Source of the DNA: Paramecium tetraurelia
Taxonomy: Eukaryota; Ciliophora; Oligohymenophorea; Peniculida; Parameciidae
Direction: 5' to 3'
Assembly (NCBI RefSeq): GCF_000165425.1
Contig: NW_001799022.1
Span: 558,001 to 622,000, forward strand
Length of the DNA stretch: 64,000 bases
Shown: one piece after another, positions 11,464 to 24,400 of the stretch
Numbering within the stretch: the stretch's first letter is position 1
How the letters are laid out: the number at the start of each line of letters is the position of its first letter
Translations under genes and position numbers: made by a program
Notes under the pieces: model-generated
Database searches by the model: none
The model's input: the letters and a program-made list of their open reading frames with translations, nothing else
Told to the model about the DNA's origin: nothing

Positions 11464-11540
11464 TTTATCATAATAATCAAGATTTAAAATATTATTTCCC
11501 TAAATTTAATTTATCCTTTTTATTATATAAAATAACAGTA

Positions 11541-13275
11541 TCACATAATATGATGTATATATAGTTCATTATTGTTTGATGCATAAATAACATCTGGATT
11601 ATTTGCGAAACTTATAGTTTCTAAGAAATTATCTTACTTTGCTTCATCAACCAATATCCATTAATCATCTTGGTTCTTCTACCATATTTAAAGAGCATTA
11701 GTTTCTCCTCCAATTGCCAATACTGACGCATCATTGTTAAATTCGATTGCTCTAATTTTACCTTTTATATTGAAGATCTTTTGATATTCTTTATATTCTC
11801 TCTATTTTGAGTTGTTAAAACAATAAACTAAACCATCCTTTGTGCAAATCAACAAATCTTAATCATTTTAACTAAATAATATTCTTTTTGGATTATTTTG
11901 CAATCTCAATTATTAAATTAATATTAACTTAGCATCTTCAATTCTCCATAAACTGATTTTTTAATCATAAGCTCCAACAGCTAATATTCTCCCATCATTT
12001 GAAATCTATAAATTTGTAATTATTTCACTTGATTTTTGTTCTTAAAACTTAAATACATACTTCTATCCTTATAATTCTAATAAAGCAAATTTGTTTCCTT
12101 CTGAATAATAAATCTGCTTCTCAGATTTACTCAAAAGAACTTAACTAATTTCTTGAAAATCCATGTCCATTTTGAACGACTGGTTTATATATTTGTTTCT
12201 CTATCCAAGTATACCCTTCTTATTTCCAAATCTTAATTGAATTATTATTCTAACTAAGGTTAGAGACATAGGCAGGATTTTATCTAGAATCTTCTCCACA
12301 TGTTACAAAGGCATTTTCTAATTTGCTCATTTTAAAATCTATCAAACTCTGAATATAACATTAAAGTTAAGTCGAAAAATTCCATTTTTTTTTTTCAGGG
12401 TCATACTTCCAAATACTAAGATAGTTATTTGGCTCCATAAACCTAATATAAAGCATTGATTAATCAAAATTTAATTGTATATCAGCTATTGATTAATTTT
12501 CTTTCAAAAGCATGATTTCGCTTTTCTGAATTTCATATATTCTCTGTGCTTTATAATATTTCTATTGTTATTGTATGATTTAACCATTCAGTTAATTAAC
12601 TTATTATGCAAATATATTTTCAACATTTTTAATATCATTCTCCTATTTAAAGTTTAAAATTTATTATTTTAAATTTTGTGTAAATTCGAAATATTAATTT
12701 GATTCCGCTAGTTATTGATCATCAATATCTTTAAATTTTAGAGTATAATTATAGTTTTATTAATTGAGAATGGTATTCTTTGACAATACTTCTGCTAACT
12801 CTTAGAATTATTTAATTCCAAATTTCTTTAGGATTTGATCTTGTTATGTGTTCATGAAAGCGCCTAATTTTTCATTACTTTATTTCTTTATACAATTAAC
12901 AAAACTGTTTAATAATTCCAAGCAATTGCTAGTAGGTCTCTGAGTACTTGAAATCCTTATTAATTTATTGTTTAATTATTGAAGTAAACCTTATATTTCT
13001 TCTATTTCTTTTTAAAATTTCTTTAAAACGGTTCGCGCTACTTAAAAATTATTTTAGTCAATGTTTTAATAGATGTTTTCACATAAATTACCAAATATAT
13101 CAAAAGGAATACAATTTAGATCTAACTAACATTCGGAACACTTCATTCTATATTCCCTTTCACACATCTATGATAGATCTATAAAAGTAAATGGTTGCTT
13201 GTGTTTATTGCAAGAAAATTGGTTGATTTCAAAGTTGCTATTTTGTTGGATGTAGAGTTTTTGTGGATTAAACAT
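11541..13275 (-). CDS. B-box-like / coiled-coil / WD40-repeat protein with one frameshift
   Basis: About 577 codons, no introns needed. The N-terminus carries a Cys/His cluster (C-x-K-H ... MKCSEC-Q) like the degenerate B-box found in a large Paramecium family. Residues ~100-270 are a Gln/Glu/Lys coiled coil. The C-terminal half has WD40-type blades: LSIWKYD, VTCGED...NNSIKIWK, ISNDGRILAVGAYDQKISLWR, FNNDASVLAIGGETNALQIWQK. The likely role is a scaffold; the partner is unknown. Between the blade ending around 12200 and the next (LLSKSEKQIYYSEGNK) the frame shifts by one base near 12198, and no intron of normal size repairs it. The total length, 1735 nt (3n+1), agrees with a single inserted base. 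The gene otherwise looks functional, so a sequence error or a recent mutation is about equally likely. Confidence 0.7.
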
Positions 13276-14678
13276 TTATATATATAATATTTAAAGATTC
13301 AACATTTCATAAATTGCTTAAATTCTAAAATTTGTCTCAGTATTAAACAGAATAGATACTATAGTAACATTAAATTTATGAATTCTTATTCTTCTTTGAA
13401 ATTCAATTTGCCATTTATCTATTACAAAATATTGAAATTCCATATAAATCAATTGCATTAATCCAACAAAAGTAAAAATTATTGAGTTTAGAATTTGATT
13501 AGAAATAAACCATTATTACAATTCTAACTGAGTTGAATATTAAACAAGTTCTCTATAAATCTTCCCATTTTTTATTGTAATTTTACTCAACTTCGAGATA
13601 ATTATTTTAGTAAATAAATAAATATATTACCAGAATTAATTACATAATATAAGCTTATGTATTAAATTTTCAGAACTATGAAAATGATGAAATAGATTAT
13701 AAGGCCAATTAGAATGTGTACTCCAATAATAGCAACAAATAATTATTTGAACATTTACAATTTGAATTAATTCTTTTTACGGATGTCATTGGAAAATAAT
13801 GATGACGATCTGGAACCCCTTAAAGTAAAAGAAGAACAAAATATTCGTAGGTTAATTAAGAATCTGATATGAGGTGCCCTCAGATGATTGTTTGATTTAT
13901 TCATAAAATCACAGAATTTAATACACAATCTTATCATACTTTGAATTTTAACTTAGCTGATTATATACTAATCTAATATGAAGAAGTATTTAAAATATTC
14001 TCAGCATTTGTTTCTTATATTTCATATTAAAATAGCTCTAATCTAAATTATATATTATTTATTAGATAAAATATTTTTTCCAGAATTTTGCGCAAAATTT
14101 AATCAAATACATATATACCTTTTGATCCAATTCAATATAGTTTAATATTTATCATTCATTAAATTAAATGTATAATTAAAAATAAAATTATAACTTTCTA
14201 TTTATGATACAATTTTAACTTATTAGATTCCCTATAGTAACTTGATATAATTGTCAAATTTTTGCTGTTTATTATCAAGATTTATGTTATTTCTTAAGTG
14301 ATTATCATTAGTAAAAGAATAGTTTATTAAAAAGATAGTAATTTTATTTATTAATATAGAATAAAGAGAAGAAGATAGTACAATTCTAGCTTGCTCTTCA
14401 AGTAGAATTAATTGTGATTTTAAATCAACATACTCAAGGTTAATTAATGAACATAGAAAAATGTAAAATGGGGTATTGTTGATTTAATTAATAATACATC
14501 TAGAAGACTATTTTCTATAGTTTCAAATACTAAAATTATATTTTTTGATGCAATTTTGATGCATATAGGCTTTTGTTTACATTTTCATATAAACCATTGA
14601 ACAACAATATGATCTTTATGCCTTTAACCACACTTAGATATTTGGTTGATCTATAAATGAAAACAATAATTTATCAAA
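13276..14678. other. 1.4-kb gene-poor AT-rich region
   Basis: No convincing gene was found. Open frames such as a plus-strand one from 13678 (with an acidic tail containing MSLENNDDDLEPL) and one from 13978 (~107 codons, Ile/Leu/Phe-rich) exist, but are what TGA-poor AT-rich DNA gives by chance. This is the longest gene-free stretch in a window whose usual spacers are 13-600 bp. It lies between the start of the WD40 gene and the end of the p24 gene. Confidence 0.5.
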
Positions 14679-15290
14679 TCATAAGAGTAATGGTGATCTT
14701 TTGTTGTACAATCTCTTAATATACCAAATCTGCCATATTGTAACTAAAACTATAAATATAGTTTCAATAACTGTAAAAACATAGATTTTCTTATTGGCTT
14801 CTTTTACTTATTGAGTAGATGATTCATATCTGATTTATTAAAATTTATGATCATAATATAATTCTTAGAGTCCATTATAAATATAATCGATGTCTAATTC
14901 TAAAGGGTCAATATCTGTTGATTTGATTTTATCATCCTTATCTTTAACCACATCAACAGCATAGGTAAGTAATTAATTAGCCTTTTTTTTATTGTTGAAT
15001 ATTATTGAATATAATCCAATCTCAGTTGCTTAAACAGTGAAATTTCCTTTGTTTGTTGCTAACTTTGAATATACTGTTCTTCCAGCAGGGGTTTTTACTG
15101 AAAAGTCAATAACATCTTTGTGATGATTGACTTAATATGCTCCTTTTATTAAGGTTGGTTCTGTTATATTCTCTAATAAAACATCCTCTTAATTTGCTTG
15201 TAAAGTGAAGGTTATAATGTCATCAGGAATAAAATCATAAAAACATTATACACTAACCAAAAACGTGGCATAAATAAATAAGTATTTCAT
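14679..15290 (-). CDS. p24 / emp24 / GOLD-domain cargo receptor
   Basis: 203 aa, uninterrupted. It has the full architecture of p24 proteins, type I membrane proteins that cycle between ER and Golgi in COPII/COPI vesicles and act as cargo receptors. There is a cleavable signal peptide (residues 1-16), a GOLD beta-sandwich (~20-120), a coiled-coil stem (~130-165, with SSTQQVKEANKKI) and one transmembrane helix (VFTVIETIFIVLVTIWQIWYI). The short cytosolic tail is KRLYNKRSPLLL. The family is usually ~200-230 aa, so the length fits. The tail has basic residues after the membrane but lacks a C-terminal dilysine motif, so it more likely belongs with members relying on aromatic or other signals. The next gene on the same strand ends only 23 bp upstream of this ATG. 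Confidence 0.88.
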
Positions 15291-15313
15291 TATAAAATAA
15301 TTAATTAATTATC

Positions 15314-16462
15314 TCATACAAATTCATTCATTTTGTTAAACATCTTAGGCATTGTCTTATATTCTAATCCAATCTATTTCTTTTGAATTTTTTTCATTGA
15401 ATGTCTTCTAATCAGAAAACCTACTAATATAACCAATAAAATAATAGCAAATATTCCTAAGTAAATATAATACCTATAATCTTGAGGAACGACAGCTGTT
15501 TTGGTTTCTTCATCATTTAAATAATCTTGTTGCCTTTTATTTCTTAAGATTTCTTTTTGAATTATTAATTTTATTAAATTTCTTTCTTCATCACTTAAAT
15601 CATTAACACCATTCTTACTCAGATAATCATCAACTTCTTTCTGAATTTCATCTTCTGTTTTACCTTCCTTTAATAGTTCTCGAATTAATTCTCTAACTTT
15701 TTATCTGTATTATTTCATTTATTCTGTTGGTTGAATTTGCTCTTCCTATTGCTTCACATCATTGATCATTTCATCTAAATTGTTGCCATTTGAATCTATT
15801 AATGTGGAATTAGAAAAGAAGTAATCTATAAATTCTGTTATCTTTTCTCGAATTTTCTCCATAGACAAGCCCTAATCTAAAAATTCTTATATCTAATATT
15901 CTATTTCTTCCAATTCCTATTCATTCTTCTCTTAAATCTATTTATATTCTTATATATCCCATGTTGCTTTGGTACTACGATCAGGATTACTTTAGAAATT
16001 TTCAATTTCTTTATTGATGATTTATAAAACTACTTTACTATTGAATTCTTTCTTAGAATCCATTAGAGTTTAATCTAGATTTTGAGAAATCTTTGTCAAT
16101 ACAATATTCTTATCTGTTATATTTAGCTGGCTAAAATATTCTACATCCTTTTCAAGTCTTAGATGATCTTATTCAGTCTCCTTTTCAAGTTCATCAACCA
16201 TTCCAATTAGAGCAAGGAAAATCTTTTATTTTTCATCGTAAGTAGCATTAGTATAATATTTGAAGCCTTCATTGAATATATAGCCTTCAATTAATTCTAA
16301 TTCATCCCCTTGTTATTAAGTGAGATTGGTTGATATATGTTCGAAAATTTAATCTAATGCTTAATTAGTTTGGTTCCACTTCTCTCCCTTTTATAATGGA
16401 TTTCCTCCTTATTACAAATTTCTTCCATATGCTTAAATAGCAAGAATCAAAAAACTTATCAT
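15314..16462 (-). CDS. Single-pass membrane protein, family unknown
   Basis: 382 aa, uninterrupted, no introns. A short N-terminal hydrophobic signal (ISFLILAIQAYG) is followed by a long polar, Glu/Lys/Gln-rich helical ectodomain with N-glycosylation sequons (e.g. NQT, NLT, NAT, NIT). Two similar segments (around 'LSMEKIREKITEFIDYFFS' and 'KTEDEIQKEVDDYLS') look like degenerate helical repeats. One transmembrane helix near residues 335-358 (YIYLGIFAIILLVILVGFLI) is followed by a basic cytosolic tail of ~25 residues. The layout predicts a type I protein of the secretory pathway or plasma membrane. I do not recognise a family. It shares a 218-bp divergent upstream region with the small gene at 16681. 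Confidence 0.78.
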
Positions 16463-16680
16463 ATTTATGATTAATATATTTCTGAAATTAAAAATTACTC
16501 TTTAGAACATACATTATATATAATGTACTATTACTAGGTTAGATAATTTTTGTAAGGAAGAATTTTTCACTCTCTAGTCTTTTGATTATAAATATATTAG
16601 GTATTATTTTAAAAATACAATGATAATGATTATGATAATTTAATTATATATTTAATTTTAATCGTTAAACTGTTTTTACT
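16463..16680. promoter_or_regulatory. 218-bp divergent promoter region
   Basis: It lies between the ATG of the membrane protein (minus) and the ATG at 16681 (plus), so both promoters must be here. The sequence is AT-rich with no recognisable specific motif. Confidence 0.35.
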
Positions 16681-17082
16681 ATGACAAGTGAACTTAGTGA
16701 GGATAGTAGCTTTTATGATCTCAAGTTTCCAAGATCTCTAACTACAAGTGTTAGAAAACAAGGTTAAGAGGACTATTTTTTTGAGTTGAAGGAGAAACAA
16801 AAGCAAATTGAGGATTTGACTTATTAGGTTAAATTGATGGCTGCCAATAATTAAACTGTAAATCTCTAGAACTAGATGCAATAAAGCGAGATAGAAAGGT
16901 TACTTAGATTTATAAATGAGTAATAGAATGAAATGAAAAAAATGGCTTAAAGAGATAATAAAAAACAAATAAATACTAGATCAATCAAAATGCAATTAAT
17001 CAATAAAATGTGTCAATGGGCCAAATAATTTCCATTAGATTAATAAATTTAGTTTGAATAAATAGTTTAAATGATTATATGA
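16681..17082 (+). CDS. Small coiled-coil protein, function unknown
   Basis: 133 aa, one exon, ATG to TGA without break although it contains many TAA/TAG Gln codons. The first ~30 residues are polar and Ser-rich (SELSEDSSFYDLKFPRS). Residues ~35-110 form a Gln/Glu/Lys/Met heptad-rich coiled coil beginning LKEKQKQIEDLTYQVKLM. The end is short, with a W and hydrophobics (MCQWAKQFPLD). No family was recognised. Its stop lies 13 bp from the stop of the convergent gene at 17096. Confidence 0.7.
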
Positions 17083-17095
17083 AAATATTTCTAAT

Positions 17096-17909
17096 TCAAA
17101 ATTTTGTCACTAAAAATTATTTTATTAGAAAATGAATTTCTGCCATCATTTCAGTAAATGGCTTCTCTTGTTTTACTGAATTTGCTATTTGTTTCTCTAA
17201 ATTCTCGAATCCCTGAAACTAAAGTTATTGAAAGTTCAAAAATTATCTATGAATTGAATCCTCATCTTCAGCTAAAATATCGATTAAATCGAACATAGAT
17301 TCCTTGATCTACCTTATCAAAAGTATAACTTACTGGTTTTTTATATCTATTTTTAATACGATCCTTTAACCATGCCGAATTTGAAATGGATCTATCCTCG
17401 TTCAAGGTGTATTTCATATTTGGATGACAAAATATCTATTATATAATAGCAATTTACTTGGTTCTTAATATCGAAATACCTCTACACAAATATCATCTCT
17501 ATATTGCAAAGTGTTTGGGTACCAATTATGATGCGATTACTTTTATTGTCATTTTATAGACTTGATTTTTGTTATTCATTAAAAACAGATGCTAATGCAT
17601 TTGCCATAGAAGGTACTAATGGAGGTTTCTATTCATTCAAATAAAATTGATTAGAATTGTTGAATTAAAAGCTTGGTACAGAGATGCCTTAAAAGAATCC
17701 TGGAATTTGCATATTCTCTTTAAAAAGCGAATCATCTTTATAGAACATCACATAATACTTGAATTTTTTATTTGTAATTACGGAATTTGAGAGTTATTAT
17801 ACTCCATCAATGAAGTAGATGGGAAATTATACACTAAGTATGGATATTAGGAAGGTATGTTTTGTTGGTCTTTTTGTTGCGTCTAAATATCAATTGAATC
17901 ATTAAACAT
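17096..17909 (-). CDS. Uncharacterised protein with 18-nt micro-exon
   Basis: Exons complement(17096..17271, 17295..17312, 17334..17735, 17759..17909), introns 23, 21 and 23 nt; 248 aa. The first ~75 residues are Asn/Gln/Pro-rich and probably disordered. Residues ~85-170 alternate hydrophobic and polar residues like a beta-rich domain (RIIIGTQTLCNIEMIFVQRYF, IDILSSKYEIHLERG). A helical C-terminus (QQLQFQGFENLEKQIANSV ... EIHFLIKQFLVTKF) follows. No family was recognised. The model depends on two closely spaced introns flanking an 18-nt exon; removal of both restores an open frame (the 21-nt intron carries an in-frame TGA). A single 62-nt intron is the alternative but would be far outside the size range seen here. 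Confidence 0.7.
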
Positions 17910-18303
17910 AATTAATATATAAAATATATGATAAGAAAGTGTACAATGCAGAAAATTGAATAGATATAAACAAATTCTATATTCATTACACCTTCAGTCA
18001 CATCTCTTGCTTGACAACTCTATATGACAATCATCTATCATGTTATCTAATTAAATTTTGATTTGTAATCCGATTGAAGAATTTGTGAAATTGAAATTGA
18101 ACAAAGAATAACGAGTAATGTGTAATAAAAAATTTGTTGACTCTCGCATAATATAAAAGTGCCTTAAAATTTCTGTAAAATTGGCAGAATATAAAATTAT
18201 TAATCCATGCAATCATGATTTATTAATCAATTTATGTAGGATTTGTATTGAAATGAAGCATTTGATTCTCATATATAATATTTTGACATACAATTATATT
18301 GAT
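17910..18303. other. 394-bp intergenic region
   Basis: It sits between the ATG of the unknown gene at 17909 and the TGA of VPS11 at 18304, both on the minus strand. It contains no credible ORF or structured element and presumably holds the promoter of the downstream gene. Confidence 0.4.
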
Positions 18304-21300
18304 TCAATCAGCTTTCTAATTTGAAATTATACCCTATCCCAAATACTCACATATAACATCAAATTTATCTGCTGCTGCATATAGTTTTTCTTTGAATGGT
18401 TTTGTTTCCTTCGATGCTTCAATAAATTCTTATTTTCTTTTGAAAAACATCTATGTGTCTTATGGACAAAGGAGACAGGCTCTTTCACTAAGAAGATATA
18501 ATAAACATTTATCTTACGTATGAATGCAATGTTCGTGATAGGAATGGCCACAAAGAAAATGATAAGAAGGTAAACTCAAAATGGCATCGCAACAATTACA
18601 TTTAGTTGATTAGAATACTTTAGCTTGTGTCTTTAATTTCTTGTATTCTGCTCTCAAATCGGCTGCTTTCTTCATTTTCTCCTTTACAACTTTTTAATAG
18701 TCATCAATTTGTTTTTTATCTTTTGATATTTTATTAGTGAAATAGTTCTTGACTAATTTAAAATTAACATTTTTATTTTTAGACAAGATGTTTAAAATAA
18801 GCAAAGGTGAAAGATTTTCTAAACTACTCACTAACACTAGAACCTTTTCAATGTAATTCTCAGCACTATTCTCTGGCTTAGCAAAATACTTCAATGCTTA
18901 TATCCACAGATTTGTCTCTTCTCTTCCATATTCACTGCATAAATTAATGATTTAATCATTCTCCTTCAGACTAATGTAAAAGTTTAATAACTCTTCTCTC
19001 ATTTGTAACTTTTTCAATAGGAAAATAATGCCTGGAACAAAATTGTACATTTTAAACAATACTAATAAGTGATTCTTATCATATTTCTTTTCATTTTCTT
19101 GGTTTTCCAACAATTTCATAATACCTTATTCTTTGCTCTACAATTAGTTATCTCTAATCCCTATCTTACTCTCATCTTTATAAAATAATTGATATTTCTC
19201 TAAATGGTATTCAAAGTATCGATGGAATATGGCTTTTTCATTTGGTAATGTTTTGCAATTTTCAATTAAGAATTTCAAATAGCTTTCTAAATATTCATCG
19301 TTAACCACAAATAAGTGTAAGAATTCATCTGGTTTACCAAATGTTATAGAAAATACCTTTTTGATCTCCTCATCTGATAAATTGAAATATCTCCATACTT
19401 TCAATTCCTCAGGAGTCAAAATACTAATTGATTCAATTCCTTTTTGTGAGTCTACCCTTTTTTTCAAATTTTACACCATACTAATAAGTAAAACTAAATT
19501 TTGGATAATTTCAAGACATAATTCTGGCTCAGCCTTCATTAATTATTGTCCAAATTCTTTCAAATATTAAGCCTAATCAATTGGTAATTATTATTACTTT
19601 TTCATCCAATTAGATTTCTTCTCTTATATACATCAAAGCACTCTTACAATCTTACCTATTCTATTCCTTATTATTCTAATCTTTGTTTGTCTCAATGAGG
19701 ATACTCAGATAAGCTTCATTTTTTTATCTAGACTTAGCTAATCTGAGAGCCAAATCTATATGGCCTAATTATCTGCATTCTTTGATAGCAGTATCAATAT
19801 CAAATAGATCTGAATCGAAACTAGATTCCTTAAGAAATTCTTCGAGTTTAGTGATCTATTTCTGTTTGACATAACAATTCAACAATAAGGCTGTATGATT
19901 TTTGTCTGCTTACTTTTCGTGATGCAATGCTGCTAAATACTAAATCAAGAAATCAACATGTGAAACATCTAAAAACTTCCCAATTACATACGAGGGTTCT
20001 AGAATGCCTGCAGTATTGATGTATTATTTGATTGCACCTTGAAAATCATGTTAATCATATAAATGATCACCATGCAATCTACTGATTTCGGCTAATAGAG
20101 TCTTATCCGATGATTAGTTGCTAGCGAATCTATACATAACATCAAAATAATTATTTTTAAAAAAGATCTCAATTTTATGAGTATTTTCTTTTTCTGTTAA
20201 CCTTATCAAGTTTTTCTCACCTCTATTATTTTGTGTAATAACATAGAGATAATCGCCAACTGGAATAAATCTTTGAATCTTATCAAATTTCTTATAATAT
20301 GCAATATAATTGTTTAGAAGGTCAAAGATAGTTAATTACACAGATTAATCAACCTATTCTTTGTCTTATCTTGGTGAGATCAACATAATTAAGTAATTTT
20401 ATTTGAAAAATCTAACTTCGATTTTATCACCATCTACATTCCAAGTAGCTTCCTTTTTAGTATCACTATATTCAACTATGGTAGATGTATCATCTTTCGG
20501 ACATCCGATTAGAGTTCCTTTAGCTGTCAAATCAAATAGAGCTCCAGCAGGGATAGAGAATTTCTTTCTATTTTGCATATTTTGAAAGCAGATGATGTTA
20601 GAGTCAGTAGTACAAAACAAATTGAGATTTTGATCTTGCCTACTGAGATGGACAGATTTTATTGGTTCTTAATCAGTTTAAATGATTTAATCTTTGAATT
20701 CCATAGTCATTAGATTTTATGTTTTGGCCTTGAAGATCAAGATTTAGCCATCTTGCAAACCAAAGGCCATAGCACTTAAGTCCTTAGCTATACAAAAGCA
20801 ATTGAAATTCTATAATGGTTAGCCGACCTTATTAACCAAGATAACTTTAATAGGTTCTAGGAATTTATTATAATAAATTTACTTATATTTTGATAGTCGG
20901 TTGTGTTTGGATCCCAAAATTTGACATAGCTGCTTTTTTAGTTGTTTTCGCTATCAATACCGAAGGTGACTAGCTTTCCCTATTAAAAACATGAATTATT
21001 GTTTATTACATCTCTATTTTCTTTAGTGCATTTCATAACTCTGAAGGATTCATTGTGAGGTTGGAAGTATCCTTGAATGGAATTGGCTTCATACACGTAA
21101 ATAAGATTTTTGGACTGAGATGAGAGGAATAGTTTGGTGCCAATTCCACATCCATCAGATATGCCAATGTCATTTAAGGTTGGGGCTGTAGGGTCTCCAC
21201 TAAAATAAATTGATGAATGTTGGGTACTTAGCTCTTTGATCTTGAATGTTTTCTTAATTAAAAAATTAAAATTTCTTGACCTATTCAACTTCTGTCTATC

Positions 21301-21304
21301 TCAT
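18304..21304 (-). CDS. VPS11: VPS11, HOPS/CORVET core subunit
   Basis: Exons complement(18304..18487, 18518..19572, 19598..20856, 20883..21199, 21228..21304), introns 30, 25, 26 and 28 nt; 963 aa (human 941, yeast 1029). The class C VPS tether core subunit acts at endosomes and lysosome-like vacuoles in Rab-dependent membrane fusion. Seen: the N-terminal FQFFNQE motif of the family, a beta-propeller (~1-350), and a long clathrin-heavy-chain-type alpha-solenoid, including the YLKEFGQQLM...PELCLEII block and EYGREETNLWIQALKYFA, both diagnostic. The C-terminal RING-H2 reads CNCC ... FLCGHSYHEHC ... CLLC; the 30-nt intron falls inside it. The start is the only ATG before the FQFF motif. It stands head to head with VPS13, 118 bp apart. 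Confidence 0.93.
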
Positions 21305-21422
21305 TCTAATTAATTTAATATTTATTATTTAGTATTATTTTGCAAGAGAAAATGCATTCTATAAATAAGAATGATTATTAAAAAAATCAAGATTTCTGTA
21401 ATAAAAAATATATTAATAAAAT
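21305..21422. promoter_or_regulatory. 118-bp divergent promoter between VPS11 and VPS13
   Basis: The two start codons point outward from this AT-rich stretch, so both genes must be promoted from it. A small palindromic element (ATTCT...AGAAT around 21356-21374) is present but of unknown meaning. Confidence 0.45.
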
Positions 21423-24400
21423 ATGTTTGAATCATTACTTGAAAAAGTATTGAATTCCGTATTGGGATAATTCATAGAAGGATTTGATGCCTAAAATCTC
21501 CACATCGGTATTTGGAGTGGAGAGGTGATCATATCCAACGTTTCGCTAAAAGCAGACATCATCAAAATGCTGGAATTGCCAATCAGACTTTGTTTTAGTC
21601 ACATCGGAAAATTGAAACTAAATGTAATTCTAACTACAAAAACTATATATAGGTGCCATGGAAGTCATTAACCAGTTCACCTGTGGAAGTGATGTTAACA
21701 GATTTATACCTGATCTTATCAGCAGATCATCCTGATTTATGGTAATATATGAATTATGCTGGCTTTAAAAAGAAGATGGAGATCCTAGATAAACTCAAGG
21801 ATTCCATCATTCAAAATATTAATGATAAATCTAAATCAAAAGATGACAAAGAGGATGGATATGTGAAAAAACTTGTCTTGAAGATTATCGATAACTTATA
21901 ACTGAGCATATCAAATATCCATATTAGATTTGAAGATACAATCAAGAATGAATTTGCATGGGGATTTTCAATCAAAGCTATTGAAACCTTCACTTGCAAT
22001 TCTGAATGGAAAAAATAATATTTCGATCGAACCAAAGAAGAAAACGTATACTAAATTATTATTTATTTCTTAGAAAAAAGTTCCTCTGCAAAAACTATTA
22101 ACGTTGGTCAATATTGGAGCCTATTGGAATTAACATGAGAAAAGGTTTTTGAATTCATAGGATAAAGAAGTAATTCTTAGAGAAATGGATGAGATGATCA
22201 TATCTACCCAAGATCCCAAGTCTCATCCAAAATACGGTTAATTTGTCTTACTGTTAAATGCCTAAGGGAGATTATTTTAGAATACTTCTGGAAAGTTCGA
22301 TTCTCCAGAGTTTTCCTTATCTATTGAATTGAGTGGCATCGATGTAGCCTTAGAAAATTTATAACTCCAATAAATAATAAGAATGGCTGAACTCTTTTCG
22401 TTGTATCAAAATAGATTGAACAAATAAAAGAAGTAGAGATTATAACTATCAAACTAATAAATTGAAGATTAAAAGTTATTATTTATTGGTTTATATGAAA
22501 AAATACTCAGGTCTCCTGATTAGAGTATTAAAGCCTTGAGTAAAGACGAAAACGAACTGTTTGAATAATCAGTAAGTAATTTAAGCATAGAAATATTATG
22601 TGAGACCGCCAAGGAAATGATTAAGGTGGTTCAGAAAGAATTAGCTATTAAAGAAGCTGAGGAGAAGAAAAAGAAATCAGGAGGATGGTTTAGTTGGGGC
22701 AAGAAAAAGGAATCGGATTTGTTGGATCAAAAGGAGAAGGATGAATTAACTTCCTTTATTGATCAATTGGCAGACTTCTAGGACATTAAAGATATAAGAA
22801 GACCACCCGATTATGTTTGGCTGTCTGTCATATTTTCTTTGAAAACAGGATCTGTGCATATTCTCAAACAGTTTGATACTAAGAGGGAAGGTATCTAATT
22901 GACATATTCTGGATTTGATGGAAGTTTTGAAATGAAGGATAGTGGAATGCTTATGAAAATGGGATTATAATTTATTGGAATCGATATAGTGACAGAACCA
23001 ATTTAATAGGGAATTGTGTTTTACAGTGAATAAAAGAGAATAGCATTTTTAGAATAAATAAACAACTAGAAGTTTATAGATTTCACATTTGAGACAAATC
23101 CATCTCATCATAAAGGAGTTGATAAATACATCAAGTTGGAAACAGGAGCATTGAAATTGATATTCAACCCAATAGTGATGGTCAGAATACAGTAATTTAC
23201 AGATTTCTAGGTGAGAGATGAAACTCTGAAAAATGCTGCTTGGGATCAAATGGAAATAGCCTAAGATTTGGCTGCCTAATAGATGGCATAATCATAATTG
23301 TCTCCATCTATTTTATTTATTGATATGAAAATCAAATCCACAATTGTTTTGGTGCCACTTCCAAATACTCAAGAAAATTGGTTACTCAATATCGGTGATG
23401 TTTCCATTATTACACCAAGAATAGATGAATTACATTATGATAATTTTGAGATTTCATTGCAAGATTTCACATTCAAACATTACAATTAGATTGATTAATG
23501 TCATCGATCCATTTAATAAGGAATTTTTCTGGAGAATGTGGACGGATCATACAGCATCATTTAGAACATAAGAGTAGTAATAAGAGCTTAAATTTTGAGA
23601 GGTAGTTCTAAGCCTCCAAAAGAATTGCCTTCAATTATTATTGATGGAGAATTACCTTAATTAGATGTTTTTATAAATCCAAGTATCTATACTAGAATCT
23701 TAAAAATTGGAGAATGCTTTGTTGAACCAATAAGGGAAACCGAAGAAGTCATAAGAAAATAAACTAAATTATCAATAGAAAATGTTTAGACGGAAAGAAC
23801 TGCATTGATGGAATCAGCAACTAAAGTAGGAAAGATTTGGAAAAGAGGTTAATTATTAACATGGAGTTAATATACAGGAGTGTTGAGTGGTGGATACATT
23901 TATTTATTTGCTAAACCTAAAGATCAGTTGCCTGAATTTCATTTCTGGATTAGAAATAGTGATTTCATTGATGTTAGTGAATAGGAAGTAGGAATGAATA
24001 ATGCTTTCTACATTAAGAATAAGTATGGGGATACCCTTGTTGCATTTGATAAACCAAAGATGGCCAATGATTGGAAGGAGGCAATTGAACTCTTAAGGAC
24101 TATGCCTAGAGTTGAGAAAGAAAAAGAGAATGATGAAGTAGCAAAAGTATAAAGTGAGAAAACCTAAGAAAGTAGACCAATGAATTTTAAATTTGTATTA
24201 AAGGGTTTTGGGGCACACTTGCAAGATGAGAAATAATAAGATTGGTTTAATGTTGTGATCAGTGGATTGAATGCTGGTGCTAATCTATTTGATGGATCCA
24301 TAAATCTTGATTTGAAATTAAGAGACTTGTATGTCACTGATAGTGTGTAGAAGTACATGAACCCATTGCTTAAGTACATAGTTAAATCTGATCCTGATCC

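Noticed and set aside
13978..14310. Plus-strand ~107-codon open frame
   Set aside because: Composition (Ile, Leu, Phe, Tyr, Asn) is that of untranslated AT-rich DNA; no conserved motif or intron structure.
17158..17640. Plus-strand signal-peptide ORF and a long ORF antisense to the gene at 17096..17909
   Set aside because: Hydrophobic stretches arise on the antisense of Gln/Lys/Glu-rich coding DNA; the minus-strand model has coherent introns and natural composition.
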